Assembly: GCA_963693365.1 (NCBI GenBank)
Contig: CAVNZM010000001.1
Coordinates: 10,478,001-10,542,000, forward strand
Origin: Amoebidium appalachense
Lineage: Eukaryota; Ichthyosporea
DNA length: 64,000 bases
Direction: 5' to 3'
The translations under genes and the position numbers were made by a program. Within the stretch, counting starts at the first letter, position 1. Each line of letters begins with the position of its first letter. Shown here one piece after another: positions 35,639 through 45,719 of this stretch. Below the pieces are notes generated by a model, which was given only the letters and a program-made list of their open reading frames with translations, was not told the origin of the DNA and did no database searches.

Positions 35639-37154
35639 GAACGTGCACGACACGGTCGACCTCCCTCGCCTGTGGGCCAAGTTGGCCACTCGCGGTGTCC
35701 CATTCCAAATGGGTCGGCTACTGGAGGCTATGTGTACGTTTACACGCGGACGAGCGGTGGTTAATGGGCGGCTATCCCCAGGGTTTACCCGCACGCGCGG
35801 GGTACTTCAAGGGTCCCTGCTAAGCCCTCTTCTTTTCAACTTGTATATTGATGATTCAGCCGACGCGCTTTCTGCGGCACAAATTGACGGGGGGTTGCCA
35901 TCCCAGGCTCCCCCCGCCCTCTTTTTTGCCGACGATGTTGTGCTTATGTCATCCGATCCTCTCGAACTACGGCAATACATTCGTGTGGTTGAACATTGGT
36001 GCCAGCGCAACGATATGAAGGTTAATGTCAAAAAGTGTGCCCTTTTATCAAAATCGATACCGGCATGGGACGACGTTTGTATTTTTGGCAGTCTCCTCCC
36101 TCGCCCAATCGAATACAAGTATTTGGGGATTCCGGTGGACGAATGGGGCATATGTTTCAAACGGATGATCGACCGTCGGGTGGAGAGTGCAGGCAGGTGT
36201 CTTCGGTTATTTAGGGATGTGTATCTTGCTACTCTTTCTCATACTGTCCACCTACACAATCGTCTTAGTATATTTCGCACATATATTCGCCCTTTGTCTG
36301 AATACGGGTTGCCCTTACTAGCTATGGCACCCCCTGATACTGTTGCTAATGTCCTCAAATCAATAGATGATTTCCACTACACAACTTGTTGTACGTTTCT
36401 CACTGGTCTTTCCACACCTATCCCTAGACGCCTTTTTGATTCTCTCTACGCACTCACACCACCATCACAACGCGTACACGAATTAGACCTTAAATTTCAC
36501 GAGCACATCACCCGCCTGTCCGCTTGTGCCCCGGACCACCTGCTCTTCCGGCTACACGCATCCCCGCCGGACTCGCCCCTCTACCTCTTCCCTTCCCCAT
36601 CGGCTCTGCCCATTGCCGAGCGTTATGTGGAATGGCTGGCGACCCCACCGGAGGTACGGCTAGATCATAGTGTGAATATGAATAGTTTCAAGTCTATGGC
36701 TGATAGATATCTTTTTACTCTACGTGTTGAGTCCCTTCCGGTGTTAGGACCGCAAAAACACCAACTACTAGTAGCCTATATGGCGGATACGGTTAGAGAG
36801 TCTCGTTCATACATAGATTCGTTTATTCGTAATGTGGTGTGGTGTAAAGACGCAAAGATGATTATGGATTGGCGGTGTAATCGGTTTCTGGTGTCTCCTG
36901 CTCGTATGTGTGATATGTGTGGGGGGCGGTTTACTCGCGGCTGCATATCTATCAATAAGTGCAACCTGTTAGCTAACATATTAGAACCGGAGGTTATTGG
37001 CGGTTTTATTGTCTTTTCTTCCTCTCTTCCTCAATATATCCGTTTGAAGATGACTATCCTAGATCACCTTATTAATGCTGCACAGTATGATATTGTGATC
37101 CGGTGCCTTAACTTTCTTTCGGAGCTACCGATGCTAGCCTCTGCTTACCCATGA
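35595..37154 (+). pseudogene. Non-LTR pol, second frame (RT catalytic core and C terminus)
   Basis: 519 codons. VFIDFKNVHDTVD at residues 10-22 holds the first catalytic Asp, GVLQGSLLSPLLFNLYIDD follows at 69-87, and the FADD catalytic box lies at about 111-114 (LFFADDVVLMS). A thumb-like helical region follows. The C terminus has a Cys cluster, CDMCGGRFTRGCISINKC, in the position where many non-LTR elements carry a zinc knuckle, but without the usual His spacing. Confidence 0.9.
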
Positions 37155-37685
37155 TATGTAATCATTGAGGGGTGTCATATACTACGATGGCGCTCATTCA
37201 ACGGTTGCCTAGCATGTACATATGTCACTGGCTGCATTTGATTGGCTGCGCTGGAAAACGCAGTAGGCCGTCGAATGTGGCTGGGCCTCCGGCAGTGTCC
37301 ACGCAATAAAACGTGTGTAAACCCCGGGCATTCAACTGCCAAATACAGAAGTTTTAGATAATAATATTTAAGTTACCTATAAAATAGGCGAGATACCTTG
37401 GCAAACGGTGCAATGCCTGCGCGGAGCAAGTGGCCAGGGCGTGGAATTTACCCTAAATAAACACAATGAAAAATAAAAATAAAAAAAATGTACAAAAAAC
37501 GCAAAGATATAAATCGCATACCTTAGGAAGCACCTAAGAATATCCTCACGCTATACTAGAGCTATACTTACTATTTTGTCAGTACGTCCTGAATAAATAC
37601 GCCAACGATACCTGAAACTGCAGTGCGGATCGCCGACCATAAAACTCCTTACACCCCACCACCCTAAGATACACTCCCTCCTCAC
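37155..37685. other. Interval without a supported gene
   Basis: AT-rich sequence after the non-LTR element. I found no polyadenylate tail that would mark the element's 3' end. Confidence 0.4.
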
Positions 37686-37985
37686 CTTCTTGCAGTCGAA
37701 TTTAGCAGCTGTTGTATGGGAATATTTTTCTTTTCACTGGAAGAGGCAGATCCCCCCGTGGAGTCCCCCGTGCTTCAGCAGGCGTTAAGCCCACTAGGAA
37801 CAACTGCAGCTGTAGCGGCAGAAACTTTAGGCAATTGCCACGTCCTTCAAGCCTGGGGCTGTGGTCGAAGTTCCCTTCTGATGCAAAATAGGCATCCAGC
37901 TTTGCAAGGTGCAGGCCTTTCTTATCCTGCAAGTCTGTGTTTGGGACAAAAGGATTCGAGTGGATCAGAGTAATCTTCCGCAGCG
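37686..37985 (-). CDS. Possible minus-strand coding exon(s), unrecognised
   Basis: On the minus strand, protein-like sequence begins ITLIHSNPFVPNTDLQDKKG, continues LHLAKLDAYFASEGNFDH, then in a shifted frame gives STGDSTGGSASSSEKKNIPI and QQLLNSTAR up to a strong donor (GAAG|GTGAGG, exon end 37686). One frame is open throughout but reads less naturally after the shift. An indel or an unrecognised intron is likely. Low complexity (Ser/Thr/Gly) reduces confidence. Confidence 0.35.
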
Positions 37986-37989
37986 CAGC

Positions 37990-38214
37990 GGCGGGCCCGC
38001 CGGGGAGAGGGGGGGGGGGGGGGGGGGACGTTGCCATTGCCTTGGAAATAACCACCCAATGTGTAAACCCCCCCCCCCCCCAAAAAAAAAAGCACAATAT
38101 ACAATGACCCCCCCCCCCCCCCATGGACCCCACCTATGGGGCCAGCAAATTTCAGTGGGGGTGTGTGAGCCATCACGTTTGATGCCTCCCCACCCCCCCC
38201 CTCCCCCCCCCCCT

Positions 38215-38249
<35 letters not shown>

Positions 38250-38290
38250 CCCCCTCCCCCCCCCCCCCCCCCCCTCCCCCCGTCCATTCG
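37990..38290. repeat. Poly-G then poly-C/A tracts
   Basis: G run near 38010-38027, C and A run at 38070-38092, C run at 38107-38122 and a C-rich block at 38190-38281. Confidence 0.9.
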
Positions 38291-38790
38291 GAGGGTTTTG
38301 GCAGATATTGAGATTTTAGATTTTTCTTCTTGAAATTCCCCGATCACGTCCCCCCCTCCGTCGGGAAAATATCCTACGGACTCCCCCGTGTGTACTTTGC
38401 ATTAACATACCTTCCCATTGGGAAAACAAAAAAACCTGCATCAAAATCCGTCCATTCTGAGGGTTTTTGCACGTTTTTTCCCTCCACAACACATGCACAC
38501 TATAGAATGACACCCCCCCCCCCCCTCTTGGACCCCCCCTGATGGGCCGGCAAATGCCCGTGGGGATGTGTGGGTGAACGTGGGCACTCCCCCCCCACCC
38601 CCATCTACTTTTGGTGGTGAGAACGTGAGCTACTTGCTAAAGGAAAGGGTGTTTGGGTTTTTTGAATACGAAGGCTGGTATGTTGCATGCGGGACTGGAG
38701 AAAACACTGAAATTCCCCGATCACGACCCCCCCCCCCCTCCTCGGGAAAAAAATCCTACGGCCCCCGTGTGTAATTTGCATTAACATGCA
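38290..38790. repeat. Diverged tandem copies with C-rich linkers
   Basis: Repeated phrases recur at about 130-380 base spacing: GAAATTCCCCGATCACG (38331, 38709), TCCATTCGGAGGGTTTTGGC / TCCATTCTGAGGGTTTTTGC (38283, 38450) and CCTACGG before CCCGTGTGTA. No gene was found. Confidence 0.6.
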
Positions 38791-38854
38791 CACATGCACA
38801 CACACGGTGCATCCCCCCCCCCCCCCCCCCCCTCCCCCTCTCAACTGAGCATAT

Positions 38855-38870
38855 ACACACACACATACAT

Positions 38871-38913
<43 letters not shown>

Positions 38914-39300
38914 CACACACATGCACACATGCACACATGCACGGACACGAATCCCCCCCTTCCCCTTCCCTCTCCACCGAGCACATGCACACATGCACAG
39001 ACATGCACACACACACACACACACCACACACGATGCACACAGACATGCACACACACACAAACACACAACACACAAACACACATACACACAGACACACACA
39101 CACACACACACATACACACATGCACACATGCACACACACGGTGCATTTCCCCCCTCCCCTTCCCTCTCCACAGAGCACACACACACACGCGTGCACACAT
39201 GCACACACACGGTGCATCCCCCCTCTCCCCCCCTTCCCTTTCAACTGAGCACATACACACACACAGACATGCACACACACACAACATACACAGACATCCA
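38855..39300. repeat. CA-rich satellite with CATGCACACATGCA motifs
   Basis: CA arrays with recurring CACGGTGCAT, CCCTCCCCTTCC and TCAACTGAGCACAT blocks (about 38800, 39140, 39200), an imperfect higher-order repeat. Confidence 0.85.
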
Positions 39301-39314
39301 CACATCAGACACAG

Positions 39315-40065
39315 AACAGCTTCTAGCACGAGACATTTACCACAAAGTTTATGGGGGGTATGGTGAATGTGCCCCTGGAGTACGAGGGTCACACGAAAAA
39401 AACACAACGTTGTAGCTCGTATAGAACCCCCCTTGTAGCATAGTATATGTACATATGTTACCTAGACATTATTGGTTTTTCAATAACTACCCACAGAACA
39501 GCCTCTAGCACAAGACATTTACCACAAAGTTTATGGGGGGGATGATGAATGTGCCCCTCGAGTACGAGGGTCACACGAAAAAAACACAACGTTGTAGCTC
39601 GAATAGAACCCCCCTTGTAGCATAGTATATGTACATGTGTTACTTACACATTATTGGTTTTTTCAATAACTACCCACAGAGCAGCTTCTAGCACGAGAAA
39701 TTTACCACAACGTTTATGGGGGGGATGGTGAATGTGCCCTTGGAGTACGAGGGTCACACGAAAAAAACACAACGTTGTAGCTCGAATAGAACCCCCCTTG
39801 TAGCATAGTATATGTCCATGTGTTACCTAGACATTATTGGTTTTTTCAATAACTACCCACAGAACAGCTTCTAGCACGAGACATTTACCACAAAGTTCAT
39901 GGGGGGGATGGTGAATGTGCCTCTGGAGTACGAGGGTCACACGGAAAAAACACAACATTGTAGCCCGGATTGAAAACCCCCTTGTACCATATATATAATA
40001 TATCATGCGGCATGTGTTACTTTCACGTTATTGGTTTCCTAGCACGCGATATTCAGCACACAGTT
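39315..40065. repeat. 183-bp tandem satellite, four copies plus a decayed fifth
   Basis: The CTAGCAC landmark recurs at 39323, 39505, 39688 and 39871 (182-183 bp spacing), and in a diverged unit at 40039. Each unit contains TTTACCACAAAGTTTATGGG, CGAGGGTCACACG and ACATTATTGGTTTTT. Confidence 0.92.
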
Positions 40066-40120
40066 GGGGTTGTGGGGGCAGTGTACACCTACAATATCAG
40101 GGGTACCGCGCGGCAAAACA

Positions 40121-40390
40121 CCCCCCCCCCGGGGGGGGGGGGGGGGGGTCACGCGTGCGATGGTGCACTAATAGTACGTTAACTATACAGGGTATAGCAT
40201 CAACGTTATTATATGTGCTGCTGAGTTTCTTTGTTTGTACACCCGTCACCAGTCAATTTATTGGTGTTGGCGTCCACCTGTGACACCACCTCGGAAGACT
40301 GGGGTCACAAGTGGTGCACACGGCAGGTAAATATCATCAAACTGTAGCTGCAAAAGAATGTGCAATTAGGGTATTTGCCTATTCCACCCC

Positions 40391-40427
<37 letters not shown>

Positions 40428-40450
40428 CCCCCCCCCCCCCCCCCCCCCTC
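40121..40450. repeat. C10/G18 hairpin block and long poly-C run
   Basis: C run joined directly to G run at 40120-40148. A C run of about 60 with one G lies at 40388-40447. Confidence 0.92.
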
Positions 40451-40559
40451 TCCCCCCCTCCCCCCAGGCCTCTCCACACCACACACACACGCACCACACA
40501 CACACACTACTGCAGAGCTACATGGATGCCATCGCCATCACACGTGACGATATTTAGTT

Positions 40560-41085
40560 AGCATTGGTGATATTGTACCAATACGTAACGTATATTGGTA
40601 ATAGATAGTACATAGAATTTATATATCACACGAATATAAATAATACGAGAGCCATATGGGGACCCCATCCTGAATCGCACGCACGCGTGTATACGTCGCG
40701 TTGAAGATGTACTCCATCAACCAACAATTAACATAACAACGAGTACACAGACCTGCCCGGGTGTACATACACGTCTGGGTGTTCACATCTTCCCCAACAC
40801 ATGACCTTTCTACGTAAACCGGGGATAGGCCTCGAGTAAACAACGTTAACGTTATAACTTAAGCTCCTTCGGAACGTATGGCAACGGTGTCCGAAATAAG
40901 TCCACCATATCGCCAACCTCACCGATCCGCCGAGAATCGATCCAATCACATTATGTAGTACACCATGGGAATCCGCTTCTGATAGCAAATAGTGATTGGC
41001 TAAACCCAATCCGGTTTGCAATTTTTTGTCCGTTTAAGCCTGTACGCACGTTGTTTGCTCCATTTCTCTTCCCCCTTCCCGCAGG
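40560..41085. other. Interval without a supported gene
   Basis: No low-complexity run and no convincing exon. Confidence 0.4.
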
Positions 41086-41087
41086 TC

Positions 41088-41205
41088 CGCAGGTCCTTTC
41101 CCGCAGGTCGCCTGGTCGCAGGTCCCTTCCCGCAGGTCGCCTGGTCGCAGTTCCCTTCCCGCAGGTCGCCCGGTCACAGGTCCCCTCCGCAGGTCGCGCA
41201 GCCAC
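41088..41205. repeat. GCAGGTCGCCTGGTCGCAGG minisatellite
   Basis: About four imperfect units of CCCGCAGGTCGCCTGGTCGC and CTTCCCGCAGGTCGC, with a period of roughly 30 bp. Confidence 0.85.
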
Positions 41206-41349
41206 CGTCCTGAATGGTTTCGACCATGCTGCATGCTGCAGCTTCTTCCCCTAACGGCTGAAAGGCCGTTTGAAGGTTAGTTTTGTGTTGCCTGCTTTTG
41301 TGCATGTGGCATTTGTCTGTCTGGTCTGTGTCCGTGCCTGTGATTATGT

Positions 41350-41420
41350 CTGTGTCTGTGTCTGTGTCTGTGTGCGTGTGTGTGTATGTGTGTGTGTGTG
41401 CGTGCGTGTGCGTGTGTCTG
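41350..41420. repeat. (GT)n-rich microsatellite
   Basis: TGTGTC/TGTG/CGTG array just left of the DNA transposon. Confidence 0.9.
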
Positions 41421-41501
41421 CTGGCTGCAGATGCACGTTGCCTTTTCACGTTCATGAACCAGCGACTGTGGGCACTACTTTTGCTGTTAGCACTATAGTT
41501 A

Positions 41502-41525
41502 CAGTGTCCGTCCGCGCATAACATA
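41502..41525 (+). repeat. Left terminal inverted repeat
   Basis: Starts CAGTGTCCGTCCGCGCATAA and is preceded by TA. Confidence 0.9.
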
Positions 41526-41896
41526 ATCCGCCAACAACATAATGTCGACGCCGATTTCGAAAAATCTTAACATAATGACCTCAGTCATTTTCCGGGATTA
41601 TGTTAGCGCAACAAGGGGTCCCATACATATAGCATAATTATAGTTCATAAGGCAATCAGGACCCTTATAAACCCCTATTATTTAGTATTTCGGATTTGGT
41701 TTTGGTGTTAAAGCGGCTGCCAGTGGCCCCGCGCGCGCCAAATGCAAAGAAGAGCCAATCACCAACGCTGCTCGCATTTGGCACATGACGTCGAGGTACC
41801 AACGTCCGACTCATATACCTACACTACTTCAACGGTATCGTAGTACATATAGGCAGGTGGAAAGTAGTTGTTTAATGTTTACCAATTGCAACGATC

Positions 41897-42471
41897 ATGA
41901 CCAAGCCAGTAGTTCAAGTGCAGGCAGCTGCACTTGGGTCTCTAAATAGTGCACTAGACAAAGTAAATGCTGCTACCGACAAGTTTCAGGAATGCGCACA
42001 AGCGGCCCAAGTGATCATTGCCGAGGGTCTTGTAGAAGAAAGCAATAACATTAGTAACGCAACCACCAAGGCAATTGCACAAGCTGAAAAGGCAAAAGCA
42101 GACCTCGTTCACAGATAGGTGATTTAAAGAAACGCAGAGTCGTCATACCTGCGGAGCAGCTAAAAGACGGCTGCCAGCAAGCCTGGGCAGAAGTCAATGT
42201 TTGATTATGGAGCGAAGACGAATTTTTCGTTTGAACTGAACGGCTGCAAAAAGACGATGAGTGCAAGCAGTGTCAAAGAAGCCGGCCGAATCGTCGAGCT
42301 GCTTGCTGCAGACGATGATAAGCCCAAGCATCCCTGCCAGGGCTGTGGGTATTCCTGCGGGAACGCTGGTGCACTGTCAAACCACGAACGCTCTTGTGCT
42401 GCGGCAAAGGCTATTGTACGGCAACCAAACCTCGTTACGAACAACGTTGGGTCGGTCACACATGAGTTTGT
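41897..42471 (+). pseudogene. Transposon DNA-binding protein, N-terminal part (coiled coil + C2HC finger)
   Basis: ATG at 41897 opens a 73-codon helical, Ala-rich frame (AAALGSLNSALDKVNAATDK) ending in TAG at 42116-42118. The -1 frame then reads naturally (IGDLKKRRVVIPAEQLKDG) to about 42196. From 42197 the original frame resumes with FDYGAKTNFSFELNGC and a zinc-finger-like CQGCGYSCGNAGALSNHERSC (C-x2-C-x12-H-x4-C). Coding runs up to the copia insertion at 42472 and continues beyond it from 49231. Probable role: sequence-specific DNA binding by the transposon-encoded protein. Two net-zero shifts show decay or sequence error. Confidence 0.65.
42467..42471. other. Target-site duplication (left), TTTGT
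   Basis: The same 5 bases occur at 49226-49230, immediately outside the copia LTRs. Confidence 0.95.
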
Positions 42472-43405
42472 TGTTAAATTATATAAGTATTTGGGATGTA
42501 AGCAGAGACACAGTGGTGCAGTGTGAAAACACCACAGACACACACAACAACAAAACACGGAACGATCGGAGCAGTGTACACAACAGACATCAATGTTTAG
42601 ACACGACTGAACTGAATTTATTTTGATCTCGAATAAATACCTGAAATTCCCTGAAGTTAAATCCATACATGATTTCCGACCAGTCGGAAATCAGATCTAT
42701 GTCTAAAATAACCAATCACAATTAACTGATTATTTCCCGGATAGATCCGGAGACACAGGAACGCACACCATAGGTCACAGCTATAAGAAAGAAATGAGGT
42801 GAAGAGTAACGAGGAAAGAGGTGATGTTTCTAACCTATCATCGGCTACAAAGACTCAGACATTTTCTGACTAAGTCCACTGATTGGATATAGTACGGCAA
42901 CACACAAAACAAAAGTGGTTGACTAAGCTATGAATCATACCTGACAAGCTAAAGTGTAACCTAAGTGTTTTTCTACCAATCAAAACATAACGAGTAATAT
43001 AAATCTACTCAACGTATATTAGTGAGAGAGAAATATAATTATGTGAAAGGAAACAAGAGAAGAAAGAAAGAGAAAAGAAAGAAGAAGAAAGAGGAAAAAG
43101 AAAAGAAAGCAGGACAGAAAACACGAACATGAAAACACAGTTATAACCGAAGATATTCATGTACACATAACATGTACACGTTTCTCCCTCACTGGGTAGA
43201 CTCGTGTACCTATAATCAGTTGCTGTAATCGATATCTAAACACACGAATATAGCCGACACAACACGATTACAAGTACTCAAATACACTGGAGATCGATGT
43301 CATAATTTACGTACAAGGAGCACATCTCTTTCACTAAGTAAATGAATGAAAACATAACACGAACTGAGAAGATCTTACAATATGTAAATACTACGTATTA
43401 CAACA
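42472..43405 (-). repeat. 3' LTR, family B
   Basis: Begins TGTTAAATTATATAAG and ends ATTACAACA. Internally it abuts TCCCCACTTAAG, the complement of the polypurine tract CTTAAGTGGGGA. Confidence 0.95.
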
Positions 43406-43480
43406 TCCCCACTTAAGACTTTGAAGTTTGTGTTATCATATCCCCACTGAACTAGTGAAATCTCCCCACTTGAGAACAGA
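43406..43480 (-). other. Polypurine tract with extra copies
   Basis: TCCCCACT occurs three times (43406, 43441, 43463), so on the minus strand AGTGGGGA is present in triplicate upstream of the 3' LTR. The copy adjoining the LTR is the expected plus-strand primer. Confidence 0.7.
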
Positions 43481-43517
43481 AACGGAAAAAAAAAAAATTA
43501 AAGTGTGGACTTTTCCC

Positions 43518-43605
43518 GGGGGGGGGGGGGGGGGGGGGAGAAGGGGGGGGGAGGGGGGGGGAAAGGGGGGAAGGGGGGGGGGGAGGGGGGGAAGGGGGGG
43601 GAAGG
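43518..43605. repeat. G-rich block with AA interruptions
   Basis: Runs of G broken by A or AA, in the 3' untranslated part of the young copia element. Confidence 0.9.
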
Positions 43606-43820
43606 AACCGGGGCAAAAACAACGAATATATATAACGTGTATAGTCGGGGTTTGATTAACTGGGTTTTAAACCAGTGAAAGATAGAGTAGAGTCATGGTA
43701 CAGGTCAAACCTTATATATAAACCCTAAGTGGGCATACCCACAAAGGCAATACATATGAAATAATGATTATGATAAAGTAAGTAGTAAACATGAGAAAAT
43801 CACTCTTGAAGTAGGTCGGG

Positions 43821-45719
43821 TCAATCCACAATATCCGGTAAACAAAGTCGAGCACGATGGTGGACATGACTCGGGCCGGGGAGGGGTTTGGTGAGGATGT
43901 CAGCTAAGTTGTGGGCTGACTCAACGTAGTGGACAACCACGTCCCCACTGGCAATGTAGTCCTTGGTGTTGTGATACCGGACGGCAATGTGTTTGGTACG
44001 GTGCTTGATGCCGGTGGAGTTGACGATGGCAATGGTCGACTGGTTGTCACAGTACACCGGAGTCGGAGCAAGCATGGGACAGCCGAGTTCCTTGAAGAGG
44101 TCACGGACCCAAGCAACTTCTTGGGTGCCAGCATTGAGAGCAATCAGCTCAGCTTCAGTGGTGCTGGTGGCCGTGATGGGCTGGAGCTTGGAGTACCAGA
44201 TGATGGGCATACCAGCAAACTCGATAATGTAGCCGGTGGTAGACTTCTTGCTGTCGGCACAACCAGCAAAGTCAGCATCCGTGTAGCATTCGAGTATGGG
44301 GGACTGGGTGGCCGAGTACTTGTAGTCAATGCCAAGGTCAATGGTGCCGAGCAGGTACCGGGCCACACGACGGAGAAGGTCCCAGTGAGTCTTGCCGGGG
44401 TTGGTGCTGAACCGACCAAGGAAGCCGATGGCATAGGCAATGTCGGGACGTGTGCACCGTGCCACCCAGAGGAGACGGCCGAGTAACTCACGGTAGGGCA
44501 CGGTGAACGGTTGGGGGGGGCAGTCAGCCAGGGAGACGGTGGTGCCTGCAGGGATGGGGGTAGACTTGGACTTGGCATCGGTGAGGTTGAAGTCGTGGAT
44601 GATATCCATGATGTAAGACCTCTGGTGCATGTGGAGGTGATGGGGATCAGAGTGATTAAAATCAACACCGAGCATACGGTCAAATGGACTCATACGACAG
44701 CTGGCCATCTTGCTGATGTGGGCAGCCAGGTCACTGGCAGCAGTAGAACCCCGGGTGTTGGTGATGGTGGAGTCGTCGACGTAGTTACCAGCCCGAACCA
44801 CATCGTTGTTGGGGAAGAACCGGAGGTAGATGCACGGGTCGGTCTTAGTACGGGTCAGGCCATGGGCAAGAAGAATGCCGTCGAGGAAGTCGTACCAAGC
44901 CTTGGAGGCTTGCTTGAGGCCGTACAGGGCTTTCTTGAGTCTCCAGACCTTGCCAAGTGTGGCCATGGTGATGAATCCCGGGGGTTGTTTCATGTAGATG
45001 GTCTCGGTGAGTGGGCTGTTGAGAAAGGCCGTAGACACGTCGAGTTGATGGATGTCATGACCTTCAACAACGGCCAGAGCTAGGATGGCACGGAGAGCAG
45101 CCGGACGGATGACAGGGCTCTCAATCAACTCATAGTCAACACCGTATTGCTGACTGAAGCCTTGAGCAACACCACGTGCCTTGATCTTGGTGTCACCAGC
45201 CGAGTTGAGAGTTTTCTCGGAGACAATCCACTTGAAGCCGACGATGTTAGCACCAGGGGGAGGGTCAACAAGTTCAAAGATGTCTTTGTCGACGAAGGCT
45301 TGATACTCAGCAGTCAGGGCTGACTTGACCTGGTCACCATTGGGTCCGGAACACAGTTGACGGACAAGTTTGGGTAGTTGGTCGATGTTGATGGGGGGAC
45401 CGGGGGGGACTGGGAGGGTGGTGGTGGCTTGAAGTCCAACCTTGCCCTGTAGACGGGCAGAACGACGGGGTGCAGGAACCGGGGGAGGTGGAGACGGTGG
45501 GGGGGGAACTTGGAAGTTCGGAAGTGCAGGGGGGGCAACCTCCGGGCTGGACGGGGCCGAGTGGAAGTTGTCGGGGGAGCCGGGTCGGATGGGTGTGACG
45601 TTGCCAGGGGCAGGATGAGGGTCGGCAGGCTGGACGGGCACGGGGGCAGGGGGGCCGGTGGGGGGGGGGGTGTCGGGGGAACTACGATGGCAGGAGGGGG
45701 GCCAGAGTACACCAGACAA
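43821..45719 (-). CDS. Copia family B pol, RT and RNase H frame
   Basis: Reverse transcriptase copies element RNA into DNA and RNase H removes the template. The frame opens within a Pro-rich linker. RT motifs: FKWIVSEKTLNSAGDTKIKA (163-182), HQLDVSTAFLNSP with the catalytic Asp (224-236), YGLKQASKAWYDF (266-278) and YVDD (313-316). RNase H motifs follow: ECYTDADFAG, TSTTEAELIAL and VYCDNQSTIAIV, with LADILTKPL near the end. The true start is not the first Met. The frame is reached from the integrase frame by a -1 shift, or by restoration of one C, in the C11 run (plus-strand G run at 45660-45670). Confidence 0.95.
   Translation of the reverse strand: MSGVLWPPSCHRSSPDTPPPTGPPAPVPVQPADPHPAPGNVTPIRPGSPDNFHSAPSSPEVAPPALPNFQVPPPPSPPPPVPAPRRSARLQGKVGLQATTTLPVPPGPPINIDQLPKLVRQLCSGPNGDQVKSALTAEYQAFVDKDIFELVDPPPGANIVGFKWIVSEKTLNSAGDTKIKARGVAQGFSQQYGVDYELIESPVIRPAALRAILALAVVEGHDIHQLDVSTAFLNSPLTETIYMKQPPGFITMATLGKVWRLKKALYGLKQASKAWYDFLDGILLAHGLTRTKTDPCIYLRFFPNNDVVRAGNYVDDSTITNTRGSTAASDLAAHISKMASCRMSPFDRMLGVDFNHSDPHHLHMHQRSYIMDIIHDFNLTDAKSKSTPIPAGTTVSLADCPPQPFTVPYRELLGRLLWVARCTRPDIAYAIGFLGRFSTNPGKTHWDLLRRVARYLLGTIDLGIDYKYSATQSPILECYTDADFAGCADSKKSTTGYIIEFAGMPIIWYSKLQPITATSTTEAELIALNAGTQEVAWVRDLFKELGCPMLAPTPVYCDNQSTIAIVNSTGIKHRTKHIAVRYHNTKDYIASGDVVVHYVESAHNLADILTKPLPGPSHVHHRARLCLPDIVD

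Larger units (their letters stand above)
34403..37154 (+). mobile_element. 5'-truncated APE-type non-LTR retrotransposon
   Basis: Begins within the C-terminal end of an apurinic-like endonuclease domain (LSDHLPIVFRTTLSL around 34550-34595, the SDHLPI motif of that family). It continues through a linker, a reverse transcriptase and a C-terminal Cys-rich segment. The N terminus of the endonuclease and any ORF1 are missing. No poly-A tail or clear target duplication was seen after the stop at 37152-37154. The clade is not assigned. Confidence 0.85.

Noticed and set aside
39315-40065. CRISPR-like array
   Set aside because: Direct repeats are 183 bp with no short repeat and unique spacer pattern; the host is eukaryotic.
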